In this document: in pieces, positions 16,328-24,336 of the stretch
Layout: each line of letters starts with the position of its first letter
Numbering within the stretch: the stretch's first letter is position 1
NCBI GenBank assembly: GCA_030145305.1
Contig: JAQYVX010000007.1
Coordinates: 62,001-126,000, forward strand
Length of the DNA stretch: 64,000 nucleotides
Source of the DNA: Halarcobacter sp.
GTDB taxonomy: Bacteria > Campylobacterota > Campylobacteria > Campylobacterales > Arcobacteraceae
Direction of reading: 5' to 3'
Translations under genes and position numbers: made by a program
Notes under the pieces: model-generated
Database searches by the model: none
What the model was told of the DNA's origin: nothing
The model's input: only the letters and a program-made list of their open reading frames with translations

Positions 16328-18067
16328 CTATTTGAATTTTCCACTACCTTCAGTTAAAAGCAATTCAATCATTCTTGCAATTTCATCAGGTTTGTGACTT
16401 ATCTCTTTATCTATTGTCTCAATTAATACTTCGTATTTAGCTGCATTTTCTTCATCTAAGCCTTCAATATTATTCATTATTTGACTCTTGACTTTTGCCT
16501 TTAATCTCCCTTGTGCACTATTTTTATCAAATTCATTTTCATAATCTGTTAAAAAGTCATCCATCAAGCCATCTTCAATAACATTTCCTTTTGCATCAAC
16601 TTTTTTACCATTTGGACCTTGATTTCCTAATATTACAACTTCATGATTTACTATAAATTTCTTATAAAATATAAAAAGTAAAATCGCCGCAATTAAATAT
16701 TGGAAATATTCGCTAAAATCTCTTAAAATTGATTTAATCATAGCTGGAGTATTTCCTGAAGAATTATCTTCTAAAATAGGACTAGCATTATTGCTATTAG
16801 CATTTGATTCTGACGGGTTTATAGGCTTTAATCCAATAAATTTAAAATCTTTTACAGTAATTTTATCACCTCTTTGCGCATCATAACCGACTGTATCTTG
16901 AACAATCGATTCAATAGAAGATAAAAATTCGTCTTTATTTTCAACATCTTTTAATACAGAAGAATCAAAGGTTACAGCAGCACTTACCTTTTTTACTTGT
17001 GAATAATTATTACTTTTTTCATCAATGATTTTTTTTGATATTTCGTAATTGGTTATATTTTTAGCACTTTCATTACTAGATTGTGCTCCCGCATTTCCAT
17101 TAGCACCATCTGGTTCTTGAATATTATTATCAACACCAGCTGTTCCTCCTGTACCAGAAGGTCCTCCTGCAGAACTAGAAGTATTTTCTGTTGTTTGTTG
17201 ACTTCTTATAGTTCCTTCTGGCTCATAAATTTCTTCCTGAACATGTCTTTTTTTAAATTCTAAACTTAAATTAACTCTTGCAACTACTCTTTGCACACCA
17301 ACAAAAGGTTCTAGTAAAGCAACAATTTTATTTTCATAATCTTCTTCTAATTTTTGTTTATATTTATTTTGAGATAATGATTTTTGATTATCCATATCAT
17401 CTGATGTCATTTGAAGTAAAGCACCATCTTGATCAATTAATTGAATATTTTCATTTTTTAATTCAGAGACAGATGAACCAATAAAATTCTTAATTCCATC
17501 AATTTGCTTTTGGGTTAAAAATACTCCAGGTTTCAAAGAAAGAACAGCTGAAGCTGTTGGTTCAACTTTTCTTTCTGTAAATATAGTCTCTTTTGGAATT
17601 GCAATCTTTACACTCGCTCTTAATACTCCAGATAAAGATTCTAAAGAACGAGAAAGTTCCCCTTCTAAGGCTCTTAAATATTTAACTTTATTTTCAAAAT
17701 TTGTTGTTCCTAAAGATGATTTTTCAAATATTTCCCAACCTACATGATTACTAGTTGAAGCTTCACTTGTAACCAATTTAATTTTTGCAATATTTATGAA
17801 ATCTTTTGAAGTTTTTAAAGTAAGATTGTCTCCATTCCCTATTACTGAAAATTCAATCCCTGAAGCTTCAAGTTCATTAGAAGCTAACATCACTTGATTT
17901 TTAGTTAAATTTGTAGCAATAGTATAATTTAATTTTTTATCTTGAGCTTTTATATTTGAATAAACTAATAATCCAATTAAAAGCACAAATAAAATAGAAA
18001 AACCACCAATTATTACGGCTCGTTGTGCTGCATTTAGATTGTTTATAAACTTTAAAAGTTGATCCAT
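16328..18067 (-). CDS. fliF: Flagellar MS-ring protein FliF
   Basis: FliF forms the MS ring in the inner membrane and is the base on which FliG and the rod assemble. The 579-residue protein has membrane helices near 17-38 and about 450-470 and a large periplasmic region with the secretin-like ring domains (VASAVLSLKPGVFLT-type segment near 175-190). A Gly/Ser/Asn-rich loop lies at about 290-335, and the C-terminus is cytoplasmic and binds FliG. Gene order flgB-fliF-fliG is conserved here. Confidence 0.96.
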   Translation of the reverse strand: MDQLLKFINNLNAAQRAVIIGGFSILFVLLIGLLVYSNIKAQDKKLNYTIATNLTKNQVMLASNELEASGIEFSVIGNGDNLTLKTSKDFINIAKIKLVTSEASTSNHVGWEIFEKSSLGTTNFENKVKYLRALEGELSRSLESLSGVLRASVKIAIPKETIFTERKVEPTASAVLSLKPGVFLTQKQIDGIKNFIGSSVSELKNENIQLIDQDGALLQMTSDDMDNQKSLSQNKYKQKLEEDYENKIVALLEPFVGVQRVVARVNLSLEFKKRHVQEEIYEPEGTIRSQQTTENTSSSAGGPSGTGGTAGVDNNIQEPDGANGNAGAQSSNESAKNITNYEISKKIIDEKSNNYSQVKKVSAAVTFDSSVLKDVENKDEFLSSIESIVQDTVGYDAQRGDKITVKDFKFIGLKPINPSESNANSNNASPILEDNSSGNTPAMIKSILRDFSEYFQYLIAAILLFIFYKKFIVNHEVVILGNQGPNGKKVDAKGNVIEDGLMDDFLTDYENEFDKNSAQGRLKAKVKSQIMNNIEGLDEENAAKYEVLIETIDKEISHKPDEIARMIELLLTEGSGKFK

Positions 18068-18083
18068 ATAATAAATATCCTAG

Positions 18084-18491
18084 TTAATTTTTTTGTGATG
18101 ATTCAATTACAGATCGAAAGAGTCTTGAATCTTTTTTTATAGATGATTGTAATGCATCAAAAATTACTTTATTTTTTGACATCTCACTCATTTGTGTATC
18201 TAAATTTACATTATTTCCATCATTTTGTTCTGATAATCCCTTGACTTGAATAAGATTACTTTGAGCAGTCTTTGGAATATCAAAAGAAGTATTAATATGC
18301 TTTGCATTTGTAGTAAACATTTTTAAATCTTTTCCATCATCAATTTTCTTTAATTCTGATTCAAAGACTAAATCTTTTGTTTTATAATTTGGAGTATTAA
18401 TATTAGCAATATTCCCTGAAATAACTTTTTGTTTATCACTTCTAAAACTTAATTGATTAAATAATAAATCTGTTACGTTACTTGCTTTCAT
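18084..18491 (-). CDS. flgB: Flagellar basal-body rod protein FlgB
   Basis: FlgB is the most proximal rod protein. The 135-residue product has the rod signature near the N-terminus (QKVISGNIANINTPNYKTKD) and a C-terminal helix (NKVIFDALQSSIKKDS). It overlaps the flgF stop by one base. The partner flgC is 18 kb away in the same cluster instead of adjacent, a rearrangement relative to the common flgB-flgC-fliE order. Confidence 0.93.
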   Translation of the reverse strand: MKASNVTDLLFNQLSFRSDKQKVISGNIANINTPNYKTKDLVFESELKKIDDGKDLKMFTTNAKHINTSFDIPKTAQSNLIQVKGLSEQNDGNNVNLDTQMSEMSKNKVIFDALQSSIKKDSRLFRSVIESSQKN

Positions 18492-19210
18492 TAGTTAGTA
18501 TCATTCCCAATTTTTTCTATTAATTTCCCGTTTAATTCATCAATTGTTTTAATAGCTTTTTGAGATTGTTCAAATCTTCTATGAGCGTCAATTAATCCAA
18601 CCATTGCAATTACTGAATTTACATTTGATCTTTCTATTGCACCTTGTAACATTTGTCCATCATTTATTTCAAAAACTTCAATCGTAGCATCTTCTTTTGC
18701 TTTAAAATTATTATCTTTATATTTTTCTAAATCTTTATAATCAATTTTTACTACAGAAATTTGATTTGTAAAATCCTCTTGCGTTACAATTGGTTCATTG
18801 TCATTATTTAAAATAAATTGTCCATTTGAATCTACCAAAAATCCGTCTAAATTTTTAAATGCCCCATCTCTTGTATAGACAACTTCACCACTACTATCTT
18901 GAACCTTAAAAAATGTGTCAGAATCACTTAGTGCAAAATCAAGAGTATTTCCTGTAGGCATAATTGGACCTTGTTCACTATTTATGAATTTTGAATCCAT
19001 TTTAGGAATTGTATTTGTAACTTCATTTATTTTTGTAGGGGTAAAACCTTCTTGTGCTGCTTTTTGTAAATAATAATTAAATGAACCTTCTGTGGTACCT
19101 TCTTGCTTAAAACCATTTGTATTTGAATTAGCTAAATTATTTGAAATCATATCAAGTCTATTGATTTGATTAATCATTGAAGCTGCTAATGGATAAGTAC
19201 CTTGATTCAT
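18491..19210 (-). CDS. flgF: Flagellar basal-body rod protein FlgF (FlgG-like)
   Basis: The 239-residue protein has the rod/hook N-terminus (MINQINRLDMISNNLANSN with TNGFKQE), the middle pattern DTFFKVQDSSGEVVYTRDG, and the C-terminal helix with FEQSQKAIKTIDEL. It is closest to the FlgF/FlgG group; since a full FlgG is encoded at 20.8 kb, FlgF is the reasonable call. It is shorter than typical FlgG (about 260 residues). It overlaps flgB by one base and follows the CheZ-like gene by 21 bases. Confidence 0.85.
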   Translation of the reverse strand: MNQGTYPLAASMINQINRLDMISNNLANSNTNGFKQEGTTEGSFNYYLQKAAQEGFTPTKINEVTNTIPKMDSKFINSEQGPIMPTGNTLDFALSDSDTFFKVQDSSGEVVYTRDGAFKNLDGFLVDSNGQFILNNDNEPIVTQEDFTNQISVVKIDYKDLEKYKDNNFKAKEDATIEVFEINDGQMLQGAIERSNVNSVIAMVGLIDAHRRFEQSQKAIKTIDELNGKLIEKIGNDTN

Positions 19211-19231
19211 TTTATTCCTTTACTTTTAATG

Positions 19232-20236
19232 TTACTTGTTAAATTCAGCAATTAAAGATTCTAAATCTTCATTACCTAATAAGTCGTCTGTGCTATCACC
19301 ATGTATATGATTTGCGACATTAACTTCTTGTCTATTTCCTTCATCTTCAAAAAGATTATTTAAATAACTAGAAAGTTTTCTAATAACTGACATTACTCTT
19401 TCAATTTTTTGTCTATTAATATCATGATACTGCATTAATTCCATTGCTTGAAATATTTCTGTATTACCACTATTTACTTTTTCATTTGCATCTTCTATAT
19501 AATTGCCCATTTCTTGAGCTTGATTTAAATTTTCTTTAAAAATATCAATATTAGGAAATTTTTGGCTTAAAGAATTAAGCATAGCTATTTGTTTTTCATT
19601 AAAGCTTGATAAGGCTTTAACATCACTTTGTATTGCATTATTGTAATCTAATATATTACTTAAAACATCAAAAATTTTAGTTGCTTTTTCTTCTGAATCA
19701 CTTGCAACTTCGCTTAATTGATTCACTACCTTAGTGTCATTTTCTACAGGTAAAGGAAAAAGGCCGTTGTCAATTTTATTATCTATATCTCTTTTATAAT
19801 TATCATTTGTATTTTTATGAACTAAAGATGTATCAACTTTTGGTTCATCAGGAACAACAGAAGTTACTTCATCAGAGGTATTTGTATCTAGTTCCATAAT
19901 ATCTTCTGGTATTTCAATAACATCTTCTACTGTTTCATTTTCTTCTAGTTCTTTTAATATATCATCAATATTTGTTTCATCTGCAGAAGTTTCAATATCT
20001 TCGGTGTCTTTTAAGCTATTTAATAAATCCTCTACAGATTCTTCACTACTTGAAGATTCATTAGTTGATGTAATCTCCTGTGTTTGTGATATTAATGCAT
20101 TAATATCATCCTCAGACATATTTCCCTGAGGAAGGGGTTCTTCGACATTGATTTCTTCGCTTACTTCATTGTCATCATTATCATCAATGTCTAATCCATT
20201 CATAAGAGATTCAATCTCTTCTTGACTCATACTCAT
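19232..20236 (-). CDS. cheZ: CheZ-like CheY-P phosphatase with acidic N-terminal extension
   Basis: CheZ-type phosphatases dephosphorylate CheY-P. The C-terminal third is a helical bundle with MQYHDINRQKIERV at about 268-281: Asp272 and Gln276 have the D-x3-Q spacing of the CheZ catalytic pair. The C-terminal end (DDLLGNEDLESLIAEF) resembles the CheY-binding tail of CheZ. The first 130 residues are very acidic and begin with MSQEEIESLMNG and then MSEDDINALIS, both close to the CheY-binding motif of FliM. It sits 46 bases after cheY. The family call is by motif; overall similarity to enterobacterial CheZ is low, as expected for Campylobacterota. Confidence 0.72.
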   Translation of the reverse strand: MSMSQEEIESLMNGLDIDDNDDNEVSEEINVEEPLPQGNMSEDDINALISQTQEITSTNESSSSEESVEDLLNSLKDTEDIETSADETNIDDILKELEENETVEDVIEIPEDIMELDTNTSDEVTSVVPDEPKVDTSLVHKNTNDNYKRDIDNKIDNGLFPLPVENDTKVVNQLSEVASDSEEKATKIFDVLSNILDYNNAIQSDVKALSSFNEKQIAMLNSLSQKFPNIDIFKENLNQAQEMGNYIEDANEKVNSGNTEIFQAMELMQYHDINRQKIERVMSVIRKLSSYLNNLFEDEGNRQEVNVANHIHGDSTDDLLGNEDLESLIAEFNK

Positions 20237-20282
20237 AATTCACACCTCTACATATTTTAAGATATTATTGAAATAATTGTTA

Positions 20283-20651
20283 TTACTTTAAAACACCATC
20301 AAGTTTCTCTTTTAAGACTTCGGCATTAAAAGGTTTAACGATATAGTTGTTAACCCCTGCTTTCAACGCTGTAATAACTTCGCCTTTTCCACCTTCAGTT
20401 GTAATCATAATAATTGGACTTTTTTGATGACTTCCACCTGCTCTAACTTTCTTAACTAAATCTAAGCCATTCATATTTGGCATGTTCCAGTCCGTCAAAA
20501 TAATATCATATTGTGACTCACCTAATAATTTCCAAGCTTTTACACCATCCTCAGCTTCATCAAAATCCTCTTTCGAGTAACCAAGCTGCATTACAACATT
20601 ACCTATAATTCTTCTCATAGTCGAGCTATCATCAACTATTAATATTCTCAT
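20283..20651 (-). CDS. cheY: Chemotaxis response regulator CheY
   Basis: CheY carries the phosphoryl signal from CheA to the flagellar switch. The single receiver domain (122 residues from ATG 20651) has the acidic pair in LIVDDSS, the phosphoacceptor Asp in ILTDWNMP, the Thr in MITTEGG and the Lys in YIVKPFN. An earlier in-frame TTG at 20657 directly abuts the AAAAGG ribosome site, so ATG 20651, seven bases beyond it, is preferred. It heads a block with the CheZ-like gene and rod and MS-ring genes. Confidence 0.96.
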   Translation of the reverse strand: MRILIVDDSSTMRRIIGNVVMQLGYSKEDFDEAEDGVKAWKLLGESQYDIILTDWNMPNMNGLDLVKKVRAGGSHQKSPIIMITTEGGKGEVITALKAGVNNYIVKPFNAEVLKEKLDGVLK

Positions 20652-20689
20652 ATTCAAACCTTTTTAAAAACTATATTCAAAATCTTATT

Positions 20690-20695
20690 ATTATA
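20690..20695 (-). promoter_or_regulatory. -10 box of the cheY operon
   Basis: TATAAT on the minus strand, 38 bases before the cheY ATG, in the 157-base divergent gap to flgG. No sigma54-type element is visible in the gap. Confidence 0.5.
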
Positions 20696-20773
20696 TATTA
20701 TTTGTTTTAAATTTACACTTAATGGAAAATGCGATTTTCTTATCAGTTTATCTAACTTTAAAAAATCTTTAAA

Positions 20774-20779
20774 TATAAT
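20774..20779 (+). promoter_or_regulatory. -10 box of flgG
   Basis: TATAAT on the plus strand, 29 bases before the preferred flgG ATG at 20809, with an AAAAAAAAGGA ribosome site between them. It faces away from the cheY promoter. Confidence 0.55.
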
Positions 20780-20808
20780 CTATGATAATTATAAAAAAAA
20801 GGATTACT

Positions 20809-21597
20809 ATGATTAGAGGTCTTTATACAGCTGCAACAGGAATGAATTCTATGCAACATCAAATTGATGTAACATCTAATAACATTGCGAATGTTAATAC
20901 AATGGGATTTAAACAAGATAGGGCTGAGTTTCAAGACTTGATGTATGAAACTTTAAACTATACAGCAGGACAGACTTCTGAAACTACAACAAACCCTACA
21001 GGAATTGATGTAGGACTTGGTGTAAGAGTATCTGGAATACAAAAAAACTTTTTACAAGGTGATCTAAAACTAACATCTAATACTCTTGATTTAGCTATTG
21101 AAGGGAATGGATTTTTTCAAGTTACACAACCAAATGGAGAAACTGCATATACTAGAAATGGTGCTTTTAAATTAGATTCAGAAGGAAATATTGTAAATGG
21201 AAATGGATATATGCTAAATCCACAAATTACAGTTCCCGATAATTTAACTGATTTAACTATTGCACATGATGGAATGGTAAGTGCTACTGATCCAGTAACA
21301 AGTACAATCCAAAATTTAGGTCAAATTACTACTGCTGATTTTATAAATCCTGCAGGATTAAGACCTTTAGGAGAATCCTTATTTATGCCAAGTGAAGCAT
21401 CAGGAGACCCAATTGAAGGGAATCCAACAGAAGATCAATTTGGTGGATTAAGACAAGGTATGATTGAATTATCAAATGTGAAACTAGTAAATGAAATGGT
21501 AGATTTAATTACCGCACAAAGAGCTTATGAAGCAAATTCAAAAGCAATTAGAACATCAGATGATATGTTAAATATTGTTAATCAATTAAAAAACTAA
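20809..21597 (+). CDS. flgG: Flagellar distal rod protein FlgG
   Basis: FlgG is the distal rod subunit. The 262-residue product starts MIRGLYTAATGMNSMQ, the conserved FlgG start, then NNIANVNTMGFKQDRAEFQD, and ends with LVNEMVDLITAQRAYEAN and a short helix. An in-frame ATG at 20782 would add nine residues but lacks a ribosome site and falls at the predicted transcript start; the ATG at 20809 has AAGGA. It is transcribed away from the rest of the cluster. Confidence 0.97.
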   Translation: MIRGLYTAATGMNSMQHQIDVTSNNIANVNTMGFKQDRAEFQDLMYETLNYTAGQTSETTTNPTGIDVGLGVRVSGIQKNFLQGDLKLTSNTLDLAIEGNGFFQVTQPNGETAYTRNGAFKLDSEGNIVNGNGYMLNPQITVPDNLTDLTIAHDGMVSATDPVTSTIQNLGQITTADFINPAGLRPLGESLFMPSEASGDPIEGNPTEDQFGGLRQGMIELSNVKLVNEMVDLITAQRAYEANSKAIRTSDDMLNIVNQLKN

Positions 21598-21614
21598 TAA
21601 TATAATATAATAAA

Positions 21615-22043
21615 ATGTCTATGAATCTTGAAGAGTTAAAAAAACTTAGAGAAGAAAACTTTTTAAATCATAAAAAGAAAAAAAAAGAGTATTATTTAAA
21701 AAGTAAAAAAAAAGATGAGAACTCAAAATACAAAGATTACAAAGAAATAGATTATAAAGAAGAATTAAATGCTGAAAATTTTGCAAAAAATATAAAAATA
21801 ATTGCAAAAAAACAAAAAGAACATATGGATGATAGAAAAGAACAAATCTTCCAAAAGATGAGCGAGTATAAAGAAAAAAAACAAAGCTATTATCAAGAAA
21901 ATCGAGAAAAAAGATTAGAATATGATAAAGCCTATAGAGAAGAAAAAAAAGAAAGATTAAAAGAGTACAGACGAGAATATTATAAGAAAAATAAAGAAAA
22001 AATATTACAAAGACAAAAAGAAAATAGAAAAGCAATTAGTTGA
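21615..22043 (+). CDS. Lys/Glu/Tyr-rich repeat protein of unknown function
   Basis: The 142-residue protein is extremely basic and helical: Lys and Glu together make up nearly half of it, with Tyr at regular spacing. The C-terminal half carries a repeating pattern of the type YY-x2-N-x-EK (SYYQENREKRLEY, then EYYKKNKEKILQR). There is no Cys, Trp, signal peptide or membrane helix. I do not recognise a function. It starts 17 bases after flgG with hardly any ribosome site; TATAAT-like sequence in the gap could be its own promoter. The A-rich coding strand makes a long but meaningless open frame on the other strand. Confidence 0.65.
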   Translation: MSMNLEELKKLREENFLNHKKKKKEYYLKSKKKDENSKYKDYKEIDYKEELNAENFAKNIKIIAKKQKEHMDDRKEQIFQKMSEYKEKKQSYYQENREKRLEYDKAYREEKKERLKEYRREYYKKNKEKILQRQKENRKAIS

Positions 22044-22067
22044 AAACAATACAAAAAAGAGTAAATA

Positions 22068-23186
22068 ATGGCAGATAAAAGTGATGAAGAGATTATAAAA
22101 GAAGTCGGCCTAGAGGCTTCAGATGAATTAAATGAACAAGAAACATTAGATCAACTGTCTTTAACTGATGACAAAGATGAAAATCTTTTAAGCCCTATTA
22201 ATGAAAGGGATAAGGATTCAAAAAATAGAAATGACAATGTTATCGAAAATGAAGATAGAGATGGCATAGAAAAAACAAAAAATGATGAAGATAGTACTGA
22301 AGAAAATTCAGAGCCAGTGCAAAAAAAACAACCAAAAATTTACAAAATATTACTAAGCTTAGCTGCATTCTTAATTTTAATATTAATTACAGGTGGTGTT
22401 TTATACTTAACAGGTTTTTTTGATTCTAAACCTATAAAACCTATAGAAAAGAAAACTATTACAAAAAATGTAGTAGAAGAAATTGATTTTGATACAAACG
22501 AAATAAATAAAAAAAGACTAAATAAAAAACTTAGCTCACTTACAAAACGTGAAATAATGAATAAAGAAGAATTAGAATCAGAAGAAAATAAAATAAAAGA
22601 AGAAGAAAGAAAAAAGAAAAAAGCTGAAGAAAAAGAAAGACTAGAGAAAAAGCAAAAAGAAGAAGCTTTAGTTGCAGCTCAATTAGTAAAATTAGAAGAA
22701 GAAAAGAAAGCTCTAGAAAATCAGCAAAAAATCATAAAAGAAGAGCAAGAAAAATTTTTACAATTACAGATACAAGCTAAAGAAGAATTAGCTCAAGCTC
22801 AAGCTAAGTTATTAGAAGAATTAAATAATACAAAAGGCATGTCTAAAAATAAGCAAGAACAACCATATGCAAATGAGACAACAGAAGCTATAGAAGAACT
22901 AAGTAATCAAGAAGAAGATTTAATCAATAATTCGTTCTTGTCTTTTATTAATGTTGCTACAATTAAAGGTGAATTGTATAAATCATATTTAGATAAAGCA
23001 CAAAAACATTATAAGAACATCTCGATATGTAGGGATAATAAAAATCGAATTGAAATATATTTTGGACCTTTTTATTCTTCAAAAGAACGAAAAAAAGTAT
23101 TTGATAATTTACTTGAAGATGGTTTTAAAGAATCTTATTTAATAGATTTTACAAATGAAGAGTATAACAAAAGATGTAAGTATTAA
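22068..23186 (+). CDS. Single-pass membrane protein with long coiled coil and SPOR-like C-terminus
   Basis: In order the 372-residue protein has an acidic cytoplasmic N-terminus (1-85), one membrane helix (about 93-117), a highly charged coiled coil (about 150-256), and a C-terminal periplasmic domain (about 288-372). That domain includes RIEIYFGPFYSSKERKKVF, which resembles the strand-helix core of SPOR domains. Two Cys in the C-terminal domain (SICRDNK and KRCKY) could form a disulfide. SPOR domains bind denuded peptidoglycan, so it may link the envelope to the flagellar motor. Function is not established; the flgG neighbour suggests a motility role. Confidence 0.65.
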   Translation: MADKSDEEIIKEVGLEASDELNEQETLDQLSLTDDKDENLLSPINERDKDSKNRNDNVIENEDRDGIEKTKNDEDSTEENSEPVQKKQPKIYKILLSLAAFLILILITGGVLYLTGFFDSKPIKPIEKKTITKNVVEEIDFDTNEINKKRLNKKLSSLTKREIMNKEELESEENKIKEEERKKKKAEEKERLEKKQKEEALVAAQLVKLEEEKKALENQQKIIKEEQEKFLQLQIQAKEELAQAQAKLLEELNNTKGMSKNKQEQPYANETTEAIEELSNQEEDLINNSFLSFINVATIKGELYKSYLDKAQKHYKNISICRDNKNRIEIYFGPFYSSKERKKVFDNLLEDGFKESYLIDFTNEEYNKRCKY

Positions 23187-23190
23187 AATA

Positions 23191-23213
23191 TAGAAAACTC
23201 TATGAGTTTTCTA
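23191..23213. terminator. Bidirectional hairpin terminator between converging genes
   Basis: TAGAAAACTC (23191-23200) and GAGTTTTCTA (23204-23213) form a perfect 10-base-pair stem with a 3-base loop. It follows the plus-strand gene by four bases and contains the last codons and stop of rimM, serving both directions. Confidence 0.8.
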
Positions 23214-23727
23214 GTATTTCAAAGCAGTTTTTTGTTTCAATAGTTTTATTTTCTATATCAACATTTTTAATATATTTATCCATAACATAAGGCACTAAAA
23301 ATACATTTGGTAAGCCTTCCTTAACTAAAGATTCATCAGTTTGAACTTCAAAATAATCATCAAGTGGATATCTATGTATTTCAATAATTTTTCCTAGAAG
23401 TTTACCCTCTTCAATAATATTACAATTAATAACATCAAACCAAAAATATTGATCTTCTTCAAGTTGACAATTTTGTTTTGTCTCTTCTTGGGATGCGAAA
23501 AGTTGTTGGTTTGTAAGTTTTTTTGCAATATCAACGCTATCATAATTTTCAAACTTTATAAGTTCTCTAGACGTGTTATATTCTTGAACTTTTAGTTCAA
23601 TATTTTTATTTGTAATAAAAATGGCATCTTTTTTAAATTGACCAGGAAAATCAGAATCAATAATAAGTCTTAAGTGACCTTTTAATCCAACTGCTTTCCC
23701 TAGTTTTGCAACATAAATTTTATCCAT
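23200..23727 (-). CDS. rimM: 16S rRNA processing protein RimM
   Basis: RimM binds ribosomal protein S19 and helps 30S head maturation. The 175-residue protein has the N-terminal barrel (YVAKLGKAVGLKGHLRL) and the C-terminal PRC-barrel with DQYFWFDVINCNI and LVPYVMDKYIKNVD. It closes the rpsP-khpA-rimM row. In many bacteria trmD and rplS follow; here a terminator and flagellar genes follow instead. Confidence 0.95.
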   Translation of the reverse strand: MDKIYVAKLGKAVGLKGHLRLIIDSDFPGQFKKDAIFITNKNIELKVQEYNTSRELIKFENYDSVDIAKKLTNQQLFASQEETKQNCQLEEDQYFWFDVINCNIIEEGKLLGKIIEIHRYPLDDYFEVQTDESLVKEGLPNVFLVPYVMDKYIKNVDIENKTIETKNCFEILENS

Positions 23728-23732
23728 ATAAG

Positions 23733-23972
23733 TTAATTTGCAATAACTTGTATTTTGTAGGATACACCATCTTTTGCTTTACAACCATTTGCCATAGTTT
23801 TTAAAGCATTAATCATGTTTCCATTTTTGCCAATTAATTTACCAATATCAGCACTATTAGCTTTTATAGTAATCTCAGTAAAAGTTTCATCAATACTATT
23901 TGTTGAAATACTAACTTCTTCTGGTTTACCTACAATAAGTTTTGCGTAACTTTCTATAAAATTTGTAATCAT
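23733..23972 (-). CDS. khpA: KH-domain RNA-binding protein KhpA
   Basis: A 79-residue single KH domain protein with the characteristic loop IGKNGNMINALKTM (GxxG as GKNG) at about 52-65. KhpA-type proteins bind RNA, often with KhpB/Jag. The place between rpsP and rimM is the conserved one. Confidence 0.93.
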   Translation of the reverse strand: MITNFIESYAKLIVGKPEEVSISTNSIDETFTEITIKANSADIGKLIGKNGNMINALKTMANGCKAKDGVSYKIQVIAN

Positions 23973-23992
23973 GTTATAATTCTATTATAAAA

Positions 23993-24220
23993 TTACTTAG
24001 CTGCTAATTTTTTAACTTTTTCAGATGGTTTAGCACCAACACTTAACCAGTAATTATATCTTTCTTCATCGATTTTAAGTACTTTTGGTTCTGAAACTGG
24101 GTTAAAATATCCAATTGATTCAATCCATCCTGAATCTCTTCTTTTTCTTGAATCTGTTACAACGATTCTATAAAATGGTTTCTTATTTCTACCCATTCTT
24201 GTTAATCTAATTACTGTCAT
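23993..24220 (-). CDS. rpsP: 30S ribosomal protein S16
   Basis: The 75-residue product starts [20 protein letters not shown] and continues with [16 protein letters not shown], the S16 signature. Length is typical for Campylobacterota. It lies 116 bases downstream of ffh, and that gap may contain its own promoter. Confidence 0.97.
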   Translation of the reverse strand: MTVIRLTRMGRNKKPFYRIVVTDSRKRRDSGWIESIGYFNPVSEPKVLKIDEERYNYWLSVGAKPSEKVKKLAAK

Positions 24221-24336
24221 ATTTTCTTTCCTTGTTTTATTTTGTTTTTATAGTATTGAATTCTAAACTCCAATCTTAAAAAAGAATAAGTTTACAATTC
24301 AACACTAATAAAGTTGTTTTCTATTTTCTTATAGTT

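Noticed and set aside
21646-22035. Long open frame on the minus strand opposite the Lys/Tyr-rich gene
   Set aside because: Its Phe/Leu/Tyr-rich translation is what the complement of an A-rich Lys/Glu gene gives; it has no ribosome site and its neighbours on both sides run the other way.
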